The notes under the pieces were generated by a model. It did not search any database, was not told the origin of the DNA, and saw only the letters and a program-made list of their open reading frames with translations. DNA of 64,000 nucleotides from Peribacillus acanthi (GTDB lineage Bacteria; Bacillota; Bacilli; Bacillales; DSM-1321): contig NZ_QBBX01000008.1 in the NCBI RefSeq assembly GCF_003073175.1, forward strand, positions 531 to 64,530. Reading direction: 5' to 3'. Of the stretch, positions 51,918 through 61,168 are shown piece by piece. The stretch's first letter is position 1. Every line of letters begins with the position of its first letter. A program made the position numbers and the translations under genes.

Positions 51918-52835
51918 ATGGAGCAAGCAATGAGAGATTTTTTCCTCTTCTTATCTAAAAACAAAGCTGCAACAAAGATGGCAAAGAAATATGGCCTTCG
52001 CTTTGGAGCTTCTCGTTTTGTAGCTGGTGAAACAATCGAGCTAGCAACAGCTGTCATTAAAAATCTTAACAAACAAGGTCTTTGTGTAACGATCGATTAC
52101 TTAGGAGAATTTGTGGATAACGTGGCAGAAGCAAACGAAATGGCTGACAACGCCATTATTGCGATCAAAGCTATCGGTAAAGAAAAATTAGATTCACAAC
52201 TTTCTTTAAAAATGACTTCAATGGGAATGGATATTTCTGATGAGACAATCATGTCCAACATGAGAAGAATCCTAGATGCTGCGAAAGAAAATAACGTTTT
52301 CGTAACAATCGACATGGAAGACTATGCGAGATGCCAAAAAACTTTGGATATCTTTAAAGAACTTAGAAAAGATTACGATAATGTAGGAACAGTTATCCAA
52401 TCTTACCTATATCGTACAGTAGGGGATATGGAAGACTTAAATCAATACCATCCAAATCTTCGTTTAGTTAAGGGTGCTTATAAAGAATCACCTGAAGTAG
52501 CATTCCCAGATAAAAAAGATGTAGATGAAAACTATAAAAAAATCATTAAAATGCACTTATTGAATGGTAACTATACTGCTGTTGCCTCTCATGACGATGC
52601 AATGATTGAATACACTAAACAACTTGTGAAGGAATATAACATTCCTAATGATCAATTCGAATTCCAAATGCTTTACGGAATCCGTACTGAAAGACAACTT
52701 GAGCTAGTAAAAGAAGGCTATAAAATGCGTGTTTACGTACCATACGGAACAGACTGGTATGGATACTTCATGCGTCGTCTTGCTGAACGTCCTGCAAACG
52801 TAGCGTTCGTTTTAAAAGGTATGTTAAAGAAATAA
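51918..52835 (+). CDS. fadM: Proline dehydrogenase (FadM/YusM)
   Basis: 305 aa, FAD-dependent TIM barrel of the short Bacillus type. LRLVKGAYKESPEVAFPDK and FEFQMLYGIRTERQLEL (FAD and proline contacts) and RVYVPYGTDWYGYFMRRLAERP at the C-terminus, with the conserved YxxRRxxE. Oxidises proline to pyrroline-5-carboxylate. Located, as in B. subtilis (yusM), next to the fadN-fadA-fadE genes, though here with yuzL and its own terminators between. CAGGGGG precedes the ATG. Confidence 0.94.
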   Translation: MEQAMRDFFLFLSKNKAATKMAKKYGLRFGASRFVAGETIELATAVIKNLNKQGLCVTIDYLGEFVDNVAEANEMADNAIIAIKAIGKEKLDSQLSLKMTSMGMDISDETIMSNMRRILDAAKENNVFVTIDMEDYARCQKTLDIFKELRKDYDNVGTVIQSYLYRTVGDMEDLNQYHPNLRLVKGAYKESPEVAFPDKKDVDENYKKIIKMHLLNGNYTAVASHDDAMIEYTKQLVKEYNIPNDQFEFQMLYGIRTERQLELVKEGYKMRVYVPYGTDWYGYFMRRLAERPANVAFVLKGMLKK

Positions 52836-52849
52836 AGATGTTTGATGTA

Positions 52850-52883
52850 ACCCAAAAGGTCTGGTGACTTTTTGGGTTTTTTG
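52850..52883 (+). terminator. Terminator after fadM
   Basis: CCCAAAAGG / CTTTTTGGG stem followed by six T. Confidence 0.8.
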
Positions 52884-52916
52884 TATAGGAAAATAAAAAG
52901 TAAGAGGAATTTCGAC

Positions 52917-53000
52917 AAGTTGGGCATTAAGCAGGGAAAGTTGGGCGTTAAATGTGAAAAGTTGTCCATAAAACATATAAAGTAGGTCGTAAACATAATA
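52917..53000. repeat. Four degenerate 21-bp tandem repeats
   Basis: Units begin at 52917, 52938, 52959 and 52980, each exactly 21 bases: AAGTTGGGC..., AAGTTGGGC..., AAGTTGTCC..., AAGTAGGTC..., all with a central GTTAAA- or GTAAAC-like core. A fifth partial unit may start at 53001. They lie between the fadM terminator and the yuzL terminator. Confidence 0.7.
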
Positions 53001-53028
53001 AGGTAGTGGTACGGTGTCTAATAATTAA

Positions 53029-53067
53029 ACAAGCTGTTGGAAGAGATGAATCTTTCCAACAGCTTGT
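53029..53067 (-). terminator. Terminator of yuzL
   Basis: Sixteen-base near-perfect stem ACAAGCTGTTGGAA(A)GA / TCTTTCCAACAGCTTGT with a 6-base loop. On the reverse strand it follows yuzL; T tail is short. Confidence 0.75.
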
Positions 53068-53088
53068 CAAAGTTAATCAATCGTTTGA

Positions 53089-53220
53089 TTAACCTTTATA
53101 TTGGCTATTTTGGCTGTTTACTTTTCTTTCTCCACCAACTTGCATTTTCGGACCGGCATTACCTTTTACGCTAGCGGCACTTACACCAGCTTTGGATGGA
53201 TTTTTCTTCATTCTTGCCAT
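53089..53220 (-). CDS. yuzL: YuzL family protein, 43 aa
   Basis: ATG at 53220 preceded by AAAGGGGTG. Product MARMKKNPSKAGVSAASVKG, then NAGPKMQVGGERKVNSQNSQ, matches the YuzL family that lies beside fadN in B. subtilis as well. Small, basic, disordered, similar in composition to minor small acid-soluble spore proteins; a spore role is inferred only. Divergent from fadN. Confidence 0.9.
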   Translation of the reverse strand: MARMKKNPSKAGVSAASVKGNAGPKMQVGGERKVNSQNSQYKG

Positions 53221-53380
53221 GAAATATCACCCCTTTAACAATATCTTTTCTTGAAAAACCACATATTATGTTTACTAAGAAGTTTTTTCAAATGTTAGAT
53301 TATTATTTATTGCGGAATTTTCAAAAATCTTTTATAGTAAGAGTATAAGAAAATATTTGAAATTTTTTTTGTCATAAAAA

Positions 53381-53398
53381 TGAATGAGTATTCATTCA
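53381..53398 (+). promoter_or_regulatory. FadR operator at the fadN promoter
   Basis: TGAATGAGTATTCATTCA is an 18-base palindrome (TGAATGA / TCATTCA) equal to the Bacillus FadR (YsiA) consensus. It lies 24-41 bases before the start codon. FadR releases it when long-chain acyl-CoA accumulates. Confidence 0.93.
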
Positions 53399-53421
53399 AA
53401 AGACTGAAGGGGGATATGAAA

Positions 53422-55806
53422 TTGGTTCGACAAATACAAAAAGCAGCAGTCTTAGGATCTGGAGTAATGGGATCTGGTATTGCAGCACATCTTGCGAACA
53501 TTGGAATTCCTACATTGCTTCTTGACATTGCGCCACGTGAATTAACAGAAGCAGAAGCAAGCAAGGGACTTACCCTAGAAGATCAAGTCGTTAAAAACCG
53601 CATAAGCGAAAGTAACCGTCAAAAACTTTTAAAACAAAAACCTGCTCCACTTTCTTCAAAGAAAAATCTTGAATTGATAGAAGCAGGCAATTTTGAAGAT
53701 GATATGAAACGCCTTTCAGAAGTGGATTGGATTATTGAAGTAGTGGTCGAAAATCTAGATGTGAAAAAACAAGTATTTTCACAAGTAGATCAATATAGAA
53801 AACCTGGAAGCATCGTAAGCTCTAATACTTCGGGTATATCTGTAGAGGCGATGGCAGATGGCCGTTCTGAAGATTTCCAGAGCCACTTTCTTGGAACGCA
53901 TTTCTTTAACCCACCTCGCTATTTGAAGCTTTTAGAAGTGATTCCAACAAAGAAAACGAATCCAGAAGTTCTTGCTTTCATGAAGCAATTTGGAGAAGAC
54001 GTACTTGGAAAAGGCGTAGTAGAAGCGAAAGATACACCAAACTTTATTGCAAACCGCATTGGGACATATGGATTGCTAGTTACAGTAAAAGAGATGACAA
54101 AAGGTGGCTACAGTGTCGGAGAAGTAGATTCCGTTACAGGACCATTAATTGGCCGTCCTAAAAGCGCAACGTTTAGAACACTTGATGTAGTGGGTCTTGA
54201 CACATTTGCACACGTTGCAAAAAACGTATACGACCAAGTCGAAGGTGAAGAGAAGGAAGTATTTGAAGTTCCAGAGTTCATGAAGAAAATGCTTGGAAAT
54301 GGCTGGTTAGGTTCTAAGTCAGGGCAAGGATTCTTCTTGAAAAAAGGTAAAGAAATTCTAGAACTAGATCCTGTAACTCTAGAATATGTAGAAAGAAAGA
54401 AATTAAAAACCGCATCAACAGAAATGAGCAAACAAGAAAAAGGACTTTCTAATAAAATGAAAGCGCTTGTTTATAGTAAAGATCGCGCTGGTGAGTTGCT
54501 ATGGAATATTATTAGCCCAGTCTTACTATACTCTGCAGAGCTATTAGGAACGATTGCTGATGACATCGTGGCAATCGATCAAGCGATGAAATGGGGATTT
54601 GGTTGGGAGTTAGGACCTTTTGAAACATGGGATGCAATCGGATTAGAAAAATCTGTTGCAAAGATGAAAGAAGAAGGAAGAAATATTCCTCAGTGGATCG
54701 AAGACATGATTGTAAATGGCCAGTCTACCTTCTATGAAGAAAAAGAAGATGGCCTTTATTTCTACCACAACGGTGAGTATAAGCAAGTTAAAGAAAATCC
54801 AAAAGCAATCAATTTAAAGCGTCTTAAAAAGCAAAAAGGTGTAATTAAAAAGAATTCTGGAGCAAGTTTAATCGATTTAGGTGATGGTATCGCATTGCTT
54901 GAATTCCATTCACCTAATAATGCGATTGGCATGGATATTATCCAGATGATCAATTTTGCAGTGGATGAAGTGGAAAAGAACTTCAAAGGACTTGTAATAG
55001 GTAACCAAGGTAAAAATTTCTGTGTAGGTGCTAACCTAGCCTTGATTCTAATGGAAGCACAAGATGACAATATTTATGAAATTGATATGGTCGTCCGTCA
55101 CTTCCAACAAGCGATGATGAAAATCAAGTACAGCTCTAAACCAGTAGTTGCTGCACCATTTAGTATGACACTTGGTGGAGGAACTGAAGTTTGTTTACCA
55201 ACTGCTCACATTCAAGCTTCAGCAGAAACTTACATGGGTCTAGTTGAAGTTGGGGTAGGTTTAATCCCAGGTGGAGGCGGTAACAAAGAGCTTTACATTA
55301 AGTATCTTGAGAGCATGCCTAATGATGTGGATTTTGACCTGCAAAATGTAGCAAATAAAGTGTTTGAAACTATTGCTACTGCGAAGGTATCGACATCAGG
55401 TGAAGAAGCACGAGACCTAAACTTCCTGAATTTCGCTGATGGGGTAAGCGTAAATGGTGACCATCTATTATATGATGCGAAGCAAGCTGCTCTGTCTCTT
55501 TATGAAAAAGGATATAAAGCTCCTGTTCGCAAAAAGGTTCCAGTGGTTGGTGAAACGGGATACGCGACATTGTTGTTAGGAGCTCAAAATATGCTTTTAT
55601 CAGGTTACATTTCCGAGCATGATTTAGCAATCGCTAAAAAGCTAGCATATGTCATCGCTGGTGGAAAAGTACCATTTGGAACAGAAGTAGATGAGCAATA
55701 CTTATTAGACCTTGAAAGAGAAGCATTCTTAAGCTTATTAGCGCAACCAAAATCACAAGCAAGAATGCAGCATATGCTCGTCAAAGGTAAACCATTACGT
55801 AATTAA
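53422..55806 (+). CDS. fadN: 3-hydroxyacyl-CoA dehydrogenase / enoyl-CoA hydratase (FadN)
   Basis: 794 aa from the TTG at 53422, which has AAGGGGGA at 8 bases and begins (V/M)RQIQKAAVLGSG like known FadN; the ATG at 53416 has too short a spacing and the ATG at 53380 overlaps the FadR operator. Dehydrogenase part: GSGVMGSGIAAHLANIG (NAD loop), SSNTSGISV, GTHFFNPPRYLKLLEV; second domain about 200-480; hydratase part (about 490-720) with GNQGKNFCVGANL and GLIPGGGGNKE. Carries out the second and third steps of beta-oxidation. First gene of the fadNAE operon. Confidence 0.96.
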   Translation: MVRQIQKAAVLGSGVMGSGIAAHLANIGIPTLLLDIAPRELTEAEASKGLTLEDQVVKNRISESNRQKLLKQKPAPLSSKKNLELIEAGNFEDDMKRLSEVDWIIEVVVENLDVKKQVFSQVDQYRKPGSIVSSNTSGISVEAMADGRSEDFQSHFLGTHFFNPPRYLKLLEVIPTKKTNPEVLAFMKQFGEDVLGKGVVEAKDTPNFIANRIGTYGLLVTVKEMTKGGYSVGEVDSVTGPLIGRPKSATFRTLDVVGLDTFAHVAKNVYDQVEGEEKEVFEVPEFMKKMLGNGWLGSKSGQGFFLKKGKEILELDPVTLEYVERKKLKTASTEMSKQEKGLSNKMKALVYSKDRAGELLWNIISPVLLYSAELLGTIADDIVAIDQAMKWGFGWELGPFETWDAIGLEKSVAKMKEEGRNIPQWIEDMIVNGQSTFYEEKEDGLYFYHNGEYKQVKENPKAINLKRLKKQKGVIKKNSGASLIDLGDGIALLEFHSPNNAIGMDIIQMINFAVDEVEKNFKGLVIGNQGKNFCVGANLALILMEAQDDNIYEIDMVVRHFQQAMMKIKYSSKPVVAAPFSMTLGGGTEVCLPTAHIQASAETYMGLVEVGVGLIPGGGGNKELYIKYLESMPNDVDFDLQNVANKVFETIATAKVSTSGEEARDLNFLNFADGVSVNGDHLLYDAKQAALSLYEKGYKAPVRKKVPVVGETGYATLLLGAQNMLLSGYISEHDLAIAKKLAYVIAGGKVPFGTEVDEQYLLDLEREAFLSLLAQPKSQARMQHMLVKGKPLRN

Positions 55807-55837
55807 TGAATCAAGATAGATTAATAGAATCCTAACC

Positions 55838-55875
55838 CTTTTGTAACAGCCTAAAAATATGGGCTGTTACAAAAG
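55838..55875 (+). promoter_or_regulatory. 14-bp perfect hairpin between fadN and fadA
   Basis: CTTTTGTAACAGCC and its complement with a 10-base loop. No T run follows, so it is not a full terminator; it may protect fadN mRNA or cause partial termination and so set the ratio of FadN to FadA. Confidence 0.6.
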
Positions 55876-55902
55876 TAAATAAATTTTGCAAGGGGGATCC
55901 CC

Positions 55903-57081
55903 ATGAGAGAAGCGGTAATCGTTGCTGGAGCACGAACTCCGGTTGGTAGAGCAAAAAAAGGTACACTTGCAAATGTACGTCCGGACGACTTAGGAGCACT
56001 AGTAGTAAAGGAGACTCTTAAACGTGCTGGAAACTATGAAGGAAACATTGATGATTTAATCATCGGCTGCGCAATGCCAGAAGCAGAGCAAGGCTTGAAT
56101 ATGGCAAGGAATATTGGTGCTTTAGCTGGACTTCCAAATACAGTCCCAGCTATTACAGTTAACCGTTATTGCTCAAGCGGACTTCAAACTATCGCCTATG
56201 CGGCGGAAAGAATCATGCTTGGTCAATCAGATACCGTTATTGCAGGTGGAGCAGAGTCCATGAGTTTAGTACCGATGATGGGGCATGTTGTAAGACCGAA
56301 TGCAAAGCTTGCAGAAACGGCACCTCAATATTATATGGGCATGGGTCACACTGCTGAAGAAGTTGCGAAGAAATATGGCATCTCAAGAGAAGACCAAGAT
56401 GCATTCGCAGTTCGAAGCCACCAAAAGGCATTAAGAGCAATCCAAGAAGGAAAGTTCGTCGATGAGATTGTTCCTGTTGATGTAACTCTTCGCACCGTTG
56501 GAAGCGACAACAAATTAAAGGAAAAATCCATTCTTTTTACAAACGATGAAGGTGTACGTGCTGAAACAAGTATGGAAGGGTTAGCGAAATTGAGACCAGC
56601 ATTTAACGTTATGGGATCGGTTACTGCTGGGAATTCGTCTCAAACTAGCGATGGAGCTGCAGCAGTTATGGTTATGGACCGTGAAAAGGCTGACTCATTA
56701 GGATTGGCTCCAATGGGTAGATTTCGTTCCTTCGCAGTAGCAGGGGTTCCGCCAGAAATTATGGGTATCGGGCCAGTGGCTGCTATACCTAAAGCATTAA
56801 AACTTGCTGGTTTAGAGCTTTCTGATATCGGTCTATTTGAATTGAATGAAGCATTTGCTTCTCAATCGATCCAAGTTATTCGAGAACTGGGCATTGATGA
56901 AGAAATAGTGAATGTGAATGGTGGAGCAATCGCACTAGGTCACCCACTTGGTTGTACCGGTGCAAAGTTGACATTGACTTTGTTACATGAAATGAAACGT
57001 AGAAACCAACAATTTGGTGTTGTAACCATGTGTATTGGTGGCGGCATGGGTGCTGCGGGTGTATTTGAATTACTAGCTTAA
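55903..57081 (+). CDS. fadA: Acetyl-CoA acyltransferase, thiolase (FadA)
   Basis: 392 aa, CAAGGGGG before the ATG. Active-site Cys90 in [12 protein letters not shown]-terminal [17 protein letters not shown] (His) and [10 protein letters not shown] (Cys). Cleaves 3-ketoacyl-CoA to acetyl-CoA and a shortened acyl-CoA, the last step of beta-oxidation. Second gene of the operon, 96 bases after fadN across a strong hairpin. Confidence 0.96.
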   Translation: MREAVIVAGARTPVGRAKKGTLANVRPDDLGALVVKETLKRAGNYEGNIDDLIIGCAMPEAEQGLNMARNIGALAGLPNTVPAITVNRYCSSGLQTIAYAAERIMLGQSDTVIAGGAESMSLVPMMGHVVRPNAKLAETAPQYYMGMGHTAEEVAKKYGISREDQDAFAVRSHQKALRAIQEGKFVDEIVPVDVTLRTVGSDNKLKEKSILFTNDEGVRAETSMEGLAKLRPAFNVMGSVTAGNSSQTSDGAAAVMVMDREKADSLGLAPMGRFRSFAVAGVPPEIMGIGPVAAIPKALKLAGLELSDIGLFELNEAFASQSIQVIRELGIDEEIVNVNGGAIALGHPLGCTGAKLTLTLLHEMKRRNQQFGVVTMCIGGGMGAAGVFELLA

Positions 57082-57152
57082 ACATATAAATCAATTTGAA
57101 TCGAAATATTTCGTTTAAAAACTGTAATAACCAATTGAAGGGGGCAAAAAAA

Positions 57153-58937
57153 ATGACAAACCAAACTGAAAAGTTGATCAAAGGCGGAAGCTTTTTAATT
57201 GATGATGTTTCTATCGAACAAGTTTTCACTCCAGAAGAATATACGGATGAGCAAAAAATGATTGCTAAAATGACTGAGGACTATGTTATCAATGAAGTAG
57301 TTCCACAAGTTGAATATTTAGAACACCATGAATTCGATCGCTCGGTGAAGCTATTAAAGGAAGCTGGAGAGCTTGGCTTACTTGGTGCTGACGTTCCTGA
57401 AGAGTACGGTGGATTAGGATTGGATAAAATTAGCTCGGCATTGATTGCAGAAAAAATGTCACGTGCAGGAGGATTCTCCATCACTCACGGTGCGCATGTT
57501 GGGATTGGATCACTTCCAATAGTTTTATTTGGAAATGAGGACCAAAAACAAAAGTATTTACCTGCACTTGCAACAGGAGAAAAAATCGCAGCTTATGCAC
57601 TAACTGAACCAGGTTCTGGATCGGATGCATTAGGAGCAAGAACTACGGCAAAATTAAATGCTGCAGGTACTCACTACGTGTTAAATGGTGAAAAGCAATG
57701 GATTACGAATGCTGGATTTGCTGATGTGTTTGTTGTTTACGCTAAAATCGACGGAGAGCAGTTCTCAGCTTTCATCGTTGAACGTGAATATCCTGGAGTT
57801 TCAACTGGAGCAGAAGAAAAGAAAATGGGTATCAAGAGCTCTTCCACTCGTACTTTGATTTTGGAAGATGCACAAGTTCCTGTAGAAAATTTACTAGGTG
57901 AAGCTGGTAAAGGTCATATTATTGCATTCAATATCCTGAATATTGGACGTTACAAATTAGGGGTTGGAGCTGTTGGTGCTTCTAAACGTGCGTTTGAAGT
58001 AACCGCTCAATACGCTAATCAACGTAAGCAGTTCAATACGCCGATTTCTTCTTTCAACTTAACTCGTGAAAAGTTAGCGACAATGGCGTCTAAAATCTAT
58101 GCAGCAGAAAGCTCTGTTTATAGAACGGTAGGACTTTTCGAAGACCGCATGAGCAAGCTGACAGATGAAGAAGTTAAAGATGGTCTAGAAGTAGCAAAGT
58201 CCATTGCAGAGTATGCAATTGAATGCTCGTTGAACAAAGTATTCGCTACTGAAGTTCTTGATTATGTAGCTGACGAAGGTGTTCAAATCCATGGTGGATA
58301 TGGATTCATGGCTGAATATGAAATCGAAAGAATTTACCGTGATTCTCGTATCAACCGTATTTTCGAAGGAACAAATGAAATTAACCGTCTATTAGTGCCA
58401 GGAACATTCCTACGTAAAGCAATGAAAGGTGAACTGCCTCTTCTTCAAAAAGCTCAAGCCCTACAAGAGGAGCTTATGATGTTAATGCCAGAAGAACCAG
58501 GCGATGAGCCTTTAGCACAAGAAAAATACCTTGTGAAAAACGCAAAGAAAATCGGATTATTAGCAGCTGGTCTTGCTGCGCAAAAATTCGGTAAGGCGCT
58601 TGAGAAGGAACAGGAAATCCTTGTGAATATTGCTGATATTATTTCTAACGCATATGCTATGGAATCTGCGGTCCTTCGTACGGAAAAAGCAATCCAAAGC
58701 ACAGGTCTTGAAAAGAGCCAACAAAAGCTTCTTTACACTCAAATTTTCTGTCAAGAAGCATTCAACCAAATCGAACAGCACGCAAAAGAAACTCTACTTG
58801 CGACAGAGCAGGGAGATACATTAAGAATGTTGATTTCTGCATTGCGTAAATTCACTAGACACACACCAATCAACTTGGTTGGTAAAAAGCGTGAAGCAGC
58901 AGAGAAGCTAGTTGAAGCAGAAAAATTCGTAGTTTAA
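57153..58937 (+). CDS. fadE: Acyl-CoA dehydrogenase (FadE)
   Basis: 594 aa from ATG 57153 (GAAGGGGGC upstream), the same length as B. subtilis FadE; the frame upstream to 57096 has no site. Acyl-CoA dehydrogenase domains about 35-410 with AYALTEPGSGSDALGARTTA, WITNAGFADVFVVY and IHGGYGFMAEYEIERIYRDSR (flavin site); the extra ~180 C-terminal residues are typical of this long type. First step of beta-oxidation, using FAD and an electron-transfer flavoprotein. Last gene of the operon. Confidence 0.96.
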   Translation: MTNQTEKLIKGGSFLIDDVSIEQVFTPEEYTDEQKMIAKMTEDYVINEVVPQVEYLEHHEFDRSVKLLKEAGELGLLGADVPEEYGGLGLDKISSALIAEKMSRAGGFSITHGAHVGIGSLPIVLFGNEDQKQKYLPALATGEKIAAYALTEPGSGSDALGARTTAKLNAAGTHYVLNGEKQWITNAGFADVFVVYAKIDGEQFSAFIVEREYPGVSTGAEEKKMGIKSSSTRTLILEDAQVPVENLLGEAGKGHIIAFNILNIGRYKLGVGAVGASKRAFEVTAQYANQRKQFNTPISSFNLTREKLATMASKIYAAESSVYRTVGLFEDRMSKLTDEEVKDGLEVAKSIAEYAIECSLNKVFATEVLDYVADEGVQIHGGYGFMAEYEIERIYRDSRINRIFEGTNEINRLLVPGTFLRKAMKGELPLLQKAQALQEELMMLMPEEPGDEPLAQEKYLVKNAKKIGLLAAGLAAQKFGKALEKEQEILVNIADIISNAYAMESAVLRTEKAIQSTGLEKSQQKLLYTQIFCQEAFNQIEQHAKETLLATEQGDTLRMLISALRKFTRHTPINLVGKKREAAEKLVEAEKFVV

Positions 58938-58948
58938 TGAAAAATATA

Positions 58949-58973
58949 GAAACCGCCTTCTGGCGGTTTCTTA
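58949..58973 (+). terminator. Terminator of fadNAE
   Basis: GAAACCGCC / GGCGGTTTC stem with a 4-base loop and a short T-rich tail. Confidence 0.8.
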
Positions 58974-59123
58974 GGTTTGTTTAAGTGTTTTACCATCCTC
59001 AACTTTTATTTTGCGGTGAAATCTAGAGTGGCAAGGGGGAATCATTTTTCTACTAATTTTCTACTAATTTTGTTTTGTTTTTTTGTCGAAAAGAGGTTAT
59101 TCTAAAAGACGGGGTGATAAAAT

Positions 59124-59483
59124 ATGTTGAAATTTTATTGGTATCCAAAGTGTGGCACTTGTCGTAATGCTAAAAAGTGGTTAGACCAACAAGGAATCGC
59201 CTTTAATGAAATACATATTGTTGAAAATCCACCGTCAAAAAAAGAATTAGAAGAATTATATCAAAATAGTGGCCTAGAGCTGAAAAAATTCTTCAACACG
59301 AGTGGGCAAAAGTACCGTGAATTAGGCATAAAAGATAAAATGAAAACAGCTAGTGAATCAGAGTTACTGGATTTACTTGCATCTGATGGGATGTTGATTA
59401 AGCGTCCAATTGTTACTGATGGATCTAAAGTGACTGTCGGTTTCAAAGAAGAAGAATTTAATGAGATTTGGTCCAAAAAGTAA
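59124..59483 (+). CDS. yusI: ArsC/Spx-family thioredoxin-fold protein (YusI)
   Basis: 119 aa. N-terminal FYWYPKCGTCRNAKKWL with the CxxC pair Cys10/Cys13, then IVENPPSKKELEELY and LIKRPIVTDGSKVTVGF with the Arg-Pro motif of the ArsC fold. The family includes arsenate reductases, Spx and MgsR; YusI itself has no known substrate and lacks Spx features for RNA polymerase binding that could be checked by eye. GGGGTG precedes the ATG. Gene order with gcvH is that of B. subtilis. Confidence 0.88.
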   Translation: MLKFYWYPKCGTCRNAKKWLDQQGIAFNEIHIVENPPSKKELEELYQNSGLELKKFFNTSGQKYRELGIKDKMKTASESELLDLLASDGMLIKRPIVTDGSKVTVGFKEEEFNEIWSKK

Positions 59484-59577
59484 GCATTAATATTTGTAGA
59501 TACCTGATTGTTACGATAATATGGAAACAATTAGTATCAATAGATTCATTTTAATACATAACTTGGAGGAGATAGGG

Positions 59578-59961
59578 ATGACAACACCAAAAGAGCTTCG
59601 TTATTCAGAAGAACATGAATGGGTAAAAGTAGAAGACGGAAACATGCGTGTAGGTATTACATTTTTCGCTCAATCTGAGCTTGGTGATATCGTTTTCGTT
59701 GAGCTTCCAGAAGTAGGCGATGAAGTTACAGCGGACGAGCCGTTCGGAAGTGTTGAGTCAGTTAAGACTGTTTCTGAGCTTTATGCACCTGTTAGTGGTA
59801 AAGTTGTGGAAGTGAATGAGGAGTTAAGTGACAATCCTGAATTCGTAAACGAATCTCCTTACGAAAAAGCATGGATGATCGTAATTGAACCATCCAATTC
59901 AAGTGAATACGAAAATCTTATGACCGCTGAGCAATATGAAGAAATGATTAAAGAAGACTAA
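59578..59961 (+). CDS. gcvH: Glycine cleavage system H protein (GcvH)
   Basis: 127 aa from ATG 59578, which follows TTGGAGGAG; the longer frame has no site. Lipoyl-binding domain with the attachment Lys63 in [16 protein letters not shown]. Shuttles the aminomethyl group between P, T and L proteins, and in bacilli also serves as the octanoyl intermediate for lipoate synthesis. Other gcv genes are not in the window, as usual in Bacillus. Confidence 0.97.
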   Translation: MTTPKELRYSEEHEWVKVEDGNMRVGITFFAQSELGDIVFVELPEVGDEVTADEPFGSVESVKTVSELYAPVSGKVVEVNEELSDNPEFVNESPYEKAWMIVIEPSNSSEYENLMTAEQYEEMIKED

Positions 59962-60345
59962 TGTTTTGAGGGAGGGCTTATGCTCTCCTTTTTGTTTTAC
60001 TTTAAAAACGTATAAATTAACAGTAAATAAGTAAGTCGCATAGTGACCAATCAATTAGATTAAGGTTTTCTATGGATAGCTTCTAACAGCCTTATTTAGG
60101 GCTATAGCTATCGCGTTATATAATATTGCTATTATTTGTTTTATTCCACCTATTTGTGGGGAAAGTATGAGTGACTGTGGAAAAATGAGGAAGACAACAC
60201 CTTTTTCTAGAATATGAATAGTATAAAAAAAGAAATAAATTTATATTTAAATATTAATTTTTGCACATATCTTGTCCTTTTATTGAATAATAAACATAAT
60301 AAAAACTTTTAAATGTTTCTTATTTGCTCGAAATGGGTGATGGCT
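59962..60345. other. Intergenic region after gcvH
   Basis: Terminator at 59971-59997, then AT-rich sequence with no supported gene; the last part is the upstream region of yusF. Confidence 0.55.
59971..59998 (+). terminator. Terminator after gcvH
   Basis: GGAGGGC-TTAT-GCTCTCC hairpin (one G-T pair) followed by TTTTTG. Confidence 0.8.
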
Positions 60346-60702
60346 ATGGAAAATATGCAGTTGGAAAAAGTGATTATCGTGGAAGGGACGTCTGACAAAA
60401 AGAAAGTCAAAAGTGTCGTAAACGAACCTGTAGAAATCATTTGCACAAACGGAACAATCTCATTAAGTAAACTTGATGAGTTGATTGATGAGCTTTTTAA
60501 TAAAGAAGTGTATATACTTGTAGATGCGGATGAAGCGGGGGAAAAGCTAAGAAAACAATTTAAACGCGAATTCCCTGAAGCAGCACATCTATATATTGAT
60601 CGAGCATATCGCGAAGTAGCCACGGCACCTAAACACCATCTTGCCACCGTACTATTAAGCGCCAATATAGATGTTAATACGGAATATTTAAGTAAAGGAT
60701 GA
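60346..60702 (+). CDS. yusF: Toprim-domain protein (YusF)
   Basis: 118 aa. ATG 60346 has GGGTGA upstream; the longer frame from 60313 lacks a site. A single toprim fold: VIIVEGTSDKKKVK (catalytic Glu) and YILVDADEAGEKLRK (DxD). Like the M5 ribonuclease/OLD group, it may cut or bind nucleic acid; no function is known for YusF. It lies 11 bases before yusE and is probably co-transcribed. Confidence 0.88.
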   Translation: MENMQLEKVIIVEGTSDKKKVKSVVNEPVEIICTNGTISLSKLDELIDELFNKEVYILVDADEAGEKLRKQFKREFPEAAHLYIDRAYREVATAPKHHLATVLLSANIDVNTEYLSKG

Positions 60703-60713
60703 CTTAGTAACTG

Positions 60714-61022
60714 ATGTCGATTCATTCATTCTCCTTGGAGCAATTACAACAAAATATACTAGATAATGAAATATACGGTATATATATTTATACTCCTATT
60801 TGTGGAACATGCCAAGTAGCTTCAAAAATGTTGACAGTGGTTGAGTCGATGTTGCATGAATTGAAGGTTGAAAGAATTGATTTGAATTTTCTACCAGATT
60901 TAGCGAATCACTATAAGATTGAAAGTGTTCCATGTTTCTTACTTTTTGAAAATGGAACTCTAAAGGAACGTATATATGCCTTTCAATCAGTACCGGACTT
61001 GTATACAAAATTGAATAGATAA
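60714..61022 (+). CDS. yusE: Thioredoxin-like protein (YusE)
   Basis: 102 aa. Thioredoxin fold with the CxxC pair Cys30/Cys33 (YTPICGTCQVA) and the cis-Pro in ESVPCFLLFENG, preceded by a Val-Pro-Cys instead of Val-Pro-Thr. Cytoplasmic disulfide exchange is likely; the partner may be YusI or another neighbour, which is an inference from gene order. Short spacing to yusF suggests one transcript. Confidence 0.87.
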   Translation: MSIHSFSLEQLQQNILDNEIYGIYIYTPICGTCQVASKMLTVVESMLHELKVERIDLNFLPDLANHYKIESVPCFLLFENGTLKERIYAFQSVPDLYTKLNR

Positions 61023-61030
61023 CTACTTAA

Positions 61031-61059
61031 CATCGTCCATCATAGGGCGATGTTTTTTA
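61031..61059 (+). terminator. Terminator after yusE
   Basis: CATCGTCC / GGGCGATG stem with one G-T pair and six T. Confidence 0.8.
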
Positions 61060-61168
61060 CTGCTAAATTACACCATTAAATTGTAAATAATTTCTGAAAA
61101 TATGTTTACTTTTAAACATATATACGTATATATTTAGGGAGACGAAATAACTGAAGGGGCGCAACATC

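Noticed and set aside
51621-51926. 101-codon reverse ORF upstream of fadM
   Set aside because: Crosses the fadM ribosome binding site and start region; no ribosome binding site of its own; composition typical of AT-rich spacer.
52917-53000. CRISPR-like array
   Set aside because: Units are contiguous without spacers, degenerate, and there are no cas genes in the window.
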